Positions 61,134 through 64,000 of a stretch of 64,000 nt of DNA are shown one piece after another. The notes beneath the pieces were generated by a model that made no database searches, had not been told where the DNA came from, and saw nothing but the letters and a program-made list of their open reading frames with translations. Source of the DNA: Occultella kanbiaonis (GTDB lineage: Bacteria > Actinomycetota > Actinomycetes > Actinomycetales > Beutenbergiaceae); the NCBI RefSeq assembly GCF_009708215.1, contig NZ_CP046175.1:496001-560000 (forward strand), written 5' to 3'. The number at the start of each line of letters is the position of its first letter. Positions within the stretch are counted from its first letter, which is position 1. Position numbers and translations under genes: made by a program.

Positions 61134-62183
61134 ATGAAGATCACCAGAGTCACCGTCGAGGTCACCTCCGAGCCCAAGCAGCACGCGATCCGGGACGCGA
61201 TCCAGCTGCTGGACCGCAACGGCCGCTGCGACGTGACGGTCGAGACGGACGCCGGCGTCAGCGGCACCAGCAGCACCTATTTCGGTCGCGTCGCCAGCTC
61301 GCCCGCGCTGCTCGGCGCCCTGATCACCGAGCAGCTCGGCCCGGCGATCATCGGCCAGGACGCCACCATGATCCGGCACATCCGCGACCTGCTCAGGACC
61401 CTGACCGACTACCAGGGCACGGCGGGCCTGTCGACCTTCGGCATCTCCGCGATCGATCAGGCCCTCTGGGACCTGCTCGGCAAGTCGCTCGGGGTGCCGG
61501 TCTGGAAACTGCTGGGTGCCAACCGGACGGCGATCCCCACCTACGCGATGGTGGGGTGGCTCGAGCTGGACGTTCCGCAGCTGCAGGACGTCTGCGCCCG
61601 GGCCATGGAACAGGGCTTCCAGGGCGTGAAGATGAAGGTGGGCGGTGGCCCTCTGGCCGAGGATCTCGAACGGATCGGTGCGGTCCGCGCGGTGATCGGC
61701 GACGGGGTCCCGCTGATGGTCGACGCCAACCAGGCGTTCGACCTCGCCGAGGCGATCCGGCGTGGGCGCGCGTACTCCGACCTCGGCTGCCGGTGGTTCG
61801 AGGAACCGCTACGAGCCGCGGACACGGCGGCGCACATCCGGCTGGCCGAGAAGCTGGACATCCCGATCGCCACCGGGGAGAACCGCTACGGGCAGGAACA
61901 GTTCCGGGACCTGTTCGTCGGTGGCGGCGTCGGCGTGGTCCAACCGGACCTGCGCCGGGCCGGCGGGCTCACCGACTGCTACGAGATCGGACTGATGGCG
62001 GCCGGGTTCGGCATCCCGTACGCCTCGCACGGCGGCGGTGCGCACATCCACGTCCTCGCGGCGCTGCCGAACACGATCTACGTCGAGAGCGGGCTGCTGC
62101 CGGCGGACGGATCGGTCACCCTGACCGACGGCTGCTACCCGCTGCCCACCGAACCCGGCCTGTCCTCCTGGAGCGCGCACTGA
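61134..62183 (+). CDS. Enolase-superfamily sugar-acid dehydratase/racemase-like enzyme (copy 2)
   Basis: A 349-residue protein of the mandelate-racemase subgroup. It has a canonical KMK (Lys166, Lys168), metal ligands Asp197 (VDANQ), Glu223 (WFEEPL) and Glu249 (TGENRY), and base His299 (SHGGGAHIH). It is clearly different from the copy at 58615. Two such enzymes in one operon suggest either sequential steps or two epimeric substrates. ATG 61134 chosen; TTG 61128 alternative. Confidence 0.88.
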   Translation: MKITRVTVEVTSEPKQHAIRDAIQLLDRNGRCDVTVETDAGVSGTSSTYFGRVASSPALLGALITEQLGPAIIGQDATMIRHIRDLLRTLTDYQGTAGLSTFGISAIDQALWDLLGKSLGVPVWKLLGANRTAIPTYAMVGWLELDVPQLQDVCARAMEQGFQGVKMKVGGGPLAEDLERIGAVRAVIGDGVPLMVDANQAFDLAEAIRRGRAYSDLGCRWFEEPLRAADTAAHIRLAEKLDIPIATGENRYGQEQFRDLFVGGGVGVVQPDLRRAGGLTDCYEIGLMAAGFGIPYASHGGGAHIHVLAALPNTIYVESGLLPADGSVTLTDGCYPLPTEPGLSSWSAH

Positions 62184-62193
62184 GCGATACCGG

Positions 62194-62670
62194 TCAACCG
62201 ACCACCAGAGCGACGACCAGGCAGGCGAGCGCCGCCGTCGACGTGGCAGTGCGCACGTCGTTCCACCGGGACCACCGCGCCTCGAACGCGGCTCGCACCC
62301 CGGCCGGGTCGGCCGGGGTGGGGCCGGCCCGGTCGATGGCGTTGTTCAGCGGGATGTTCGCGCGGCCGGTGATGATCAGGCAGGCCAGGTAGCACGCCAC
62401 GGCGGCGCCGATCCACGGCACGGCGGCGGAGGAGGCGTCGCCGACCAGGTGCGCGATCAGCGCGAGGACGGACAGCACGATCGCCCCGCCGAACGCGAGC
62501 GCGAACCGCGGGTTCAGGATCGCGGTGTTGATGTGGTGCATCACCTCGACGAACGCCGCGTCACGCGCGCGCGCCACCCCGGGCATCACGGCCACGGAGA
62601 ACGTGTAGAACAGCCCCGCCGCGAGGCCCATCGCGACCGTGGCCGCGGCGAGGCTGAGGGTGGCGAACAT
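62194..62670 (-). CDS. DUF1772 (anthrone-oxygenase-like) membrane protein
   Basis: A 158-residue protein with four predicted helices and the DUF1772 pattern (GLFYTFSVAVMPGVA at residues ~19-33, then HHINTAILNP, NIPLNNAID). ATG overlaps the NmrA-like stop (TGATG), so the two are co-translated. DUF1772 members include small oxygenase-like proteins of unclear function. Confidence 0.85.
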   Translation of the reverse strand: MFATLSLAAATVAMGLAAGLFYTFSVAVMPGVARARDAAFVEVMHHINTAILNPRFALAFGGAIVLSVLALIAHLVGDASSAAVPWIGAAVACYLACLIITGRANIPLNNAIDRAGPTPADPAGVRAAFEARWSRWNDVRTATSTAALACLVVALVVG

Positions 62671-63521
62671 CAGCGCACCGGCGCGGGTACGCTGACCCAC
62701 GCGCCGCTCGCGGCAGCCTCGCGCGCCCAGTCGGAGAAGTCCCGGGCCGGGCGTCCGAGGACCTGCTGGACACCGTCGGCCGGGATCGAGTTGCGCCCGT
62801 CGAGGACCTCGGTGAACAGGTACATGAACAGGTCCACCAGCTCGGGCGGGGTGCCCTCGGCCGTGAGCCCGGCGCGGAACTCCTCGGCCGGGATCTCCTG
62901 GTGGCGCACCTCGAGGCCGCTCGCGGCCGAGATCTCGGCCATCGCGTCCGCGAAGGTGAGCGAGCGCGGGCCGGAGAGCTCGTACACCCGGCCGGCGTGG
63001 CCGTCCTCGGTGAGCACGGTCGCGGCCACCTCGGCGATGTCCTCGACGTCGGTGAACGGTTCCGGCTCGCCCGGCCCGGGTGCCGCGAACACGCCGCTGA
63101 GCACGGCCGGCAGCAGGAAGCTCTCGCTGAAGTTCTGGTTGAACCAGCTTGCGCGCAGCACGGTCCAGTCGGCGCCAGAGGCGCGCACGCGCTGTTCGGC
63201 GTGCTCGGCCGCGGTCTCCCCGCGGCCGGAGAGCAGCACCAGGCGGCGCACGCCGGCGGCGACGGCCTGCTCGGCGAACGCACCGATCACGTCGTCGGCG
63301 CCGGGCAAGGCCAGGTCGGGCACGTAGGCGATGTAGACGGCGCTCACGCCATCGAGGGCGTCGGCCCAGGTGGACGGGTCCTCCCAGTCGAACGGCGGCT
63401 CGGCCGATCGGGAGCCGAGGCGAACGGGATGCCCGACGGCGGTGAGTCGCTTGGCCACTCGGCTGCCGGTCTTGCCGGTGCCGCCGAGGACGAGGGTCAA
63501 GTCGTTCGTGGTGGTTGTCAT
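62670..63521 (-). CDS. NmrA-like NAD(P)-binding protein
   Basis: A 283-residue Rossmann-fold protein of the NmrA/atypical SDR group: LTLVLGGTGKTGSRVAKRL binds the cofactor, and the catalytic YxxxK is missing, as in the NmrA group. It is divergent from the AraC-type gene at 63604 and co-transcribed with a DUF1772 protein, a frequent actinobacterial trio. It may sense redox or act as a quinone/aldehyde reductase. Confidence 0.85.
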   Translation of the reverse strand: MTTTTNDLTLVLGGTGKTGSRVAKRLTAVGHPVRLGSRSAEPPFDWEDPSTWADALDGVSAVYIAYVPDLALPGADDVIGAFAEQAVAAGVRRLVLLSGRGETAAEHAEQRVRASGADWTVLRASWFNQNFSESFLLPAVLSGVFAAPGPGEPEPFTDVEDIAEVAATVLTEDGHAGRVYELSGPRSLTFADAMAEISAASGLEVRHQEIPAEEFRAGLTAEGTPPELVDLFMYLFTEVLDGRNSIPADGVQQVLGRPARDFSDWAREAAASGAWVSVPAPVR

Positions 63522-63568
63522 GTCCCCACTCAACAGGGCGCGCGTGAGACGATCCATAGTTCAGGCTC

Positions 63569-63597
63569 TTGATTTCATACGTGGGCGTCTACACACT
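63569..63597 (+). promoter_or_regulatory. Probable leaderless promoter of AraC-type gene
   Basis: TTGATT (63569-63574), 17-bp spacer and CACACT (63592-63597), ending six bases before ATG 63604. Confidence 0.35.
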
Positions 63598-63603
63598 GGG
63601 GTC

Positions 63604-64000
63604 ATGGATGCACTCACCGGACTCCTCGACGGCCCTCGTGCGCGCGGCGCGTTCCTGATGCGCTCGCTGATGGTGCCGCCGTGGGCGATCCGGATCCGGG
63701 ACGAGGCACCGCTCACCGTCGTGGTGATGACCAAGGGGACCACGTGGATCCGTCCGGACGCGGGTGAGCCGGTCCGGTTGACCGCGGGCGACGTGGCCCT
63801 CGTGCGTGGCCCGGACCCGTACACCGTGGCGGAGCCGCCGGACGCGCCGATCGGGGTCTACATCAACCCGGGCCAGCACTGCACCGCACCCGACGGTCGC
63901 TCCCTCGAGGAGGAGATGTACCTCGGTGTGCGCACCTGGGGCAACGACGCCGACGCCCCGACCGAGGTCATCACCGGGGCCTACGGCGTGGAGGGCGAGG
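63604..64000 (+). CDS. AraC-family regulator, N-terminal part (cut by window end)
   Basis: An open frame of 132 codons from ATG 63604 runs off the window. It begins MDALTGLLDGPRARGAF, typical of AraC regulators with a cupin ligand domain, and continues with WAIRIRDEAPLTVVV, DVALVRGPDPYTVAEPP and the long loop that precedes the DNA-binding domain. The HTH is beyond the window. It is divergent from the NmrA-like/DUF1772 pair, which it probably controls. Confidence 0.75.
   Translation, partial: MDALTGLLDGPRARGAFLMRSLMVPPWAIRIRDEAPLTVVVMTKGTTWIRPDAGEPVRLTAGDVALVRGPDPYTVAEPPDAPIGVYINPGQHCTAPDGRSLEEEMYLGVRTWGNDADAPTEVITGAYGVEGE

Overview
The window is high-GC DNA with dense, often overlapping operons (ATGA, GTGA and TGATG junctions), GTG/TTG starts, many LacI-type regulators and Tat/lipoprotein solute-binding proteins. 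This fits a free-living saprophytic actinobacterium, probably a Micrococcales-like lineage; that placement is inference. I see no rRNA, tRNA, CRISPR array, phage module or insertion sequence. The region is almost entirely sugar, polyol and sugar-acid catabolism, with a few housekeeping and defence-type genes between.

Layout. 0-4.1 kb: TetR regulator divergent from a one-gene ABC exporter, a peptidase E-like protein and a ZIP metal transporter. 4.1-10.5 kb: LacI regulator plus an uptake and catabolic operon (binding protein, two permeases, ThuA-like, Gfo/Idh/MocA). 10.5-13.5 kb: ankyrin lipoprotein, a decayed aromatic-dioxygenase and amidohydrolase pair, and a GntR regulator. 13.7-25.4 kb: a long operon with a GH39 glycosidase, aldo/keto reductase, importer, SDR, hydroxyacyl-CoA-dehydrogenase-like enzyme, xylose-isomerase-superfamily TIM barrel, DhaKL-type kinase, RpiB-like and TPI-like isomerases. 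The last enzymes match the known erythritol/threitol (tetrulose phosphate) routes. 25.5-26.5 kb: small membrane protein and a RHH/MazF toxin-antitoxin pair. 26.6-34.4 kb (minus): importer, unknown probable beta-propeller, RpiR and FAD oxidoreductase. 34.4-40.6 kb: LacI with an ADP-ribosylglycohydrolase-fold enzyme, PhyH dioxygenase, AraC and a DUF4091 protein. 40.7-45.7 kb: mixed single genes. 45.7-49.9 kb: LacI and a CoA-transferase/enoyl-CoA hydratase/SDR operon. 49.9-52 kb: a frameshifted macro-SIR2 gene and a lipoprotein. 52-62.2 kb: a sugar-acid cluster (aldehyde dehydrogenase, Fe-alcohol dehydrogenase, Ldh2 dehydrogenase, IclR, importer, two enolase-superfamily enzymes). 62.2-64 kb: DUF1772, an NmrA-like protein and a cut-off AraC gene.

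How it works together. Four separate carbohydrate importers each have a binding protein and two permeases but no ATPase gene, so they probably share an MsiK-type ATPase encoded elsewhere. Each catabolic block sits beside its own regulator, and in several cases a palindrome overlapping the promoter can be read directly: a near-identical inverted pair at 4167-4191 and 5301-5326, tandem LacI-type sites at 35566-35599, a perfect 16-bp palindrome at 49847-49862, and tandem 19-bp repeats at 13683-13724. The most novel-looking candidates are the GH39-linked tetrulose pathway, the propeller/FAD oxidoreductase operon with a 22-codon leader, the LacI-controlled ADP-ribosylglycohydrolase homologue, and the macro-SIR2 gene.
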